Of a stretch of DNA of 64,000 nucleotides, positions 63,705-64,000 are shown piece by piece. The DNA is from Hyphomicrobium_A sp963724945 (GTDB taxonomy: Bacteria > Pseudomonadota > Alphaproteobacteria > Rhizobiales > Hyphomicrobiaceae). The notes below the pieces were generated by a model, which was not told the DNA's origin, did no database searches, and worked only from the letters and a program-made list of their open reading frames with translations. The stretch is from the NCBI GenBank assembly GCA_963724945.1, contig CAVRWL010000003.1:124001-188000 (forward strand). Reading direction: 5' to 3'. The position numbers and the translations under genes were made by a program. Position 1 is the first letter of the stretch. Every line of letters starts with the position of its first letter.

Positions 63705-64000
63705 TCAGGCAGTTTTTCTATGCGGCCCCGAGCCCGCCGACGCCGGGCCGAAGCGCCGCTCGATGTACTCCTCCACGATTTGCTTGAACTCGGCGGCGAT
63801 ATTCGGGCCGCGCAGCGTCATTGCCTTGCGGCCGTCGATGAACACCGGCGCGGCCGGGGCCTCACCGGTGCCCGGCAGCGAGATGCCGATGTTGGCGTGC
63901 TTTGATTCGCCAGGGCCGTTTACGATGCAGCCCATGACCGCAAAACTCAAGGTCTCGACCCCCGGATAGCGCTGGCGCCACTCGGGCATGCGCGTGCGAA
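63705..64000 (-). CDS. ispG: 4-hydroxy-3-methylbut-2-enyl-diphosphate synthase, 3' part
   Basis: The C-terminal 97 residues contain AVMGCIVNGPGESKHANIGIS, the IspG block with a cluster cysteine and conserved glutamate, and end in a variable tail. The gene continues beyond the window. It makes HMBPP in the non-mevalonate isoprenoid pathway using an iron-sulfur cluster. Confidence 0.94.
   Translation of the reverse strand, partial: RTRMPEWRQRYPGVETLSFAVMGCIVNGPGESKHANIGISLPGTGEAPAAPVFIDGRKAMTLRGPNIAAEFKQIVEEYIERRFGPASAGSGPHRKTA

Overview
The window is high-GC, densely coding chromosomal DNA from an alphaproteobacterium, most likely of the order Hyphomicrobiales (Rhizobiales). This rests on a SAM-II riboswitch ahead of metX-metW, a membrane-bound ferritin gene (mbfA) with an Irr-type iron control element, BA14K- and DUF992-type small proteins, a CpdR-like receiver, polyhydroxybutyrate genes with PhaR, and a PqqA whose C-terminal half resembles that of methylotrophic Rhizobiales. 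Genus cannot be told from the sequence. I see no prophage, insertion sequence, CRISPR array or rRNA operon.

Layout: 0-2.3 kb holds the end of a PHB depolymerase gene, a c-type cytochrome, a solitary pqqA with its own promoter and terminator, and a Phd/VapC-type pair whose toxin gene is damaged by a run of 28 G. 2.3-13.5 kb holds polA (broken into many frames), an acyltransferase-3 protein, tRNA-Arg(CCG), an ArsR/AHSA1 pair, a pirin, an HdeD-like protein, a two-part outer-membrane barrel protein, a GGDEF protein and a secreted nuclease. 13.6-24.7 kb holds infA, a cold-shock gene, envelope proteins, lepA, mbfA, an MltB-type lytic transglycosylase, a tandem L,D-transpeptidase and a type II NADH dehydrogenase. 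24.9-32.4 kb is the translation cluster infC-(secreted protein)-rpmI-rplT-pheS-pheT, preceded by an Mrp-DUF971 fusion gene. 32.5-37.4 kb is a TRAP transporter split into dctQM and an oppositely oriented dctP. 37.5-40.3 kb carries mobA-mobB and moaA. 41-45.5 kb carries cpdR-hpt, ftsE-ftsX, a YdcF-like gene and plsC. 45.5-48.3 kb holds a structured noncoding block and a short-form B12-dependent ribonucleotide reductase. 49-53.3 kb holds a ChaC-like gene, tyrA-hisC, and the divergent riboswitch-controlled metX-metW. The last 10 kb contains gloB with a cupin gene, a NYN-LOTUS RNA-binding protein, phaB-phaA with divergent phaR, rpmF, mtgA, an EF-hand lipoprotein and the end of ispG.

Functional themes are translation (infA, infC, L20, L35, L32, PheST, LepA), carbon storage (phaZ, phaB, phaA, phaR), cofactors (MoaA, MobA, MobB, PqqA, Mrp), envelope remodelling (MtgA, MltB, L,D-transpeptidase, M15 peptidase, FtsEX, PlsC) and methionine, histidine and tyrosine synthesis. 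Regulatory elements readable in the DNA are the SAM-II riboswitch with promoter and terminator, the Irr box at mbfA, the rare ATC start of infC, and an unassigned structured RNA candidate between plsC and nrdJ.

Sequence quality is uneven. At least ten genes carry one-base frame breaks, including essential pheT and a shattered polA. Most look like assembly or base-calling errors rather than real pseudogenes, so coordinates near those breaks are approximate.
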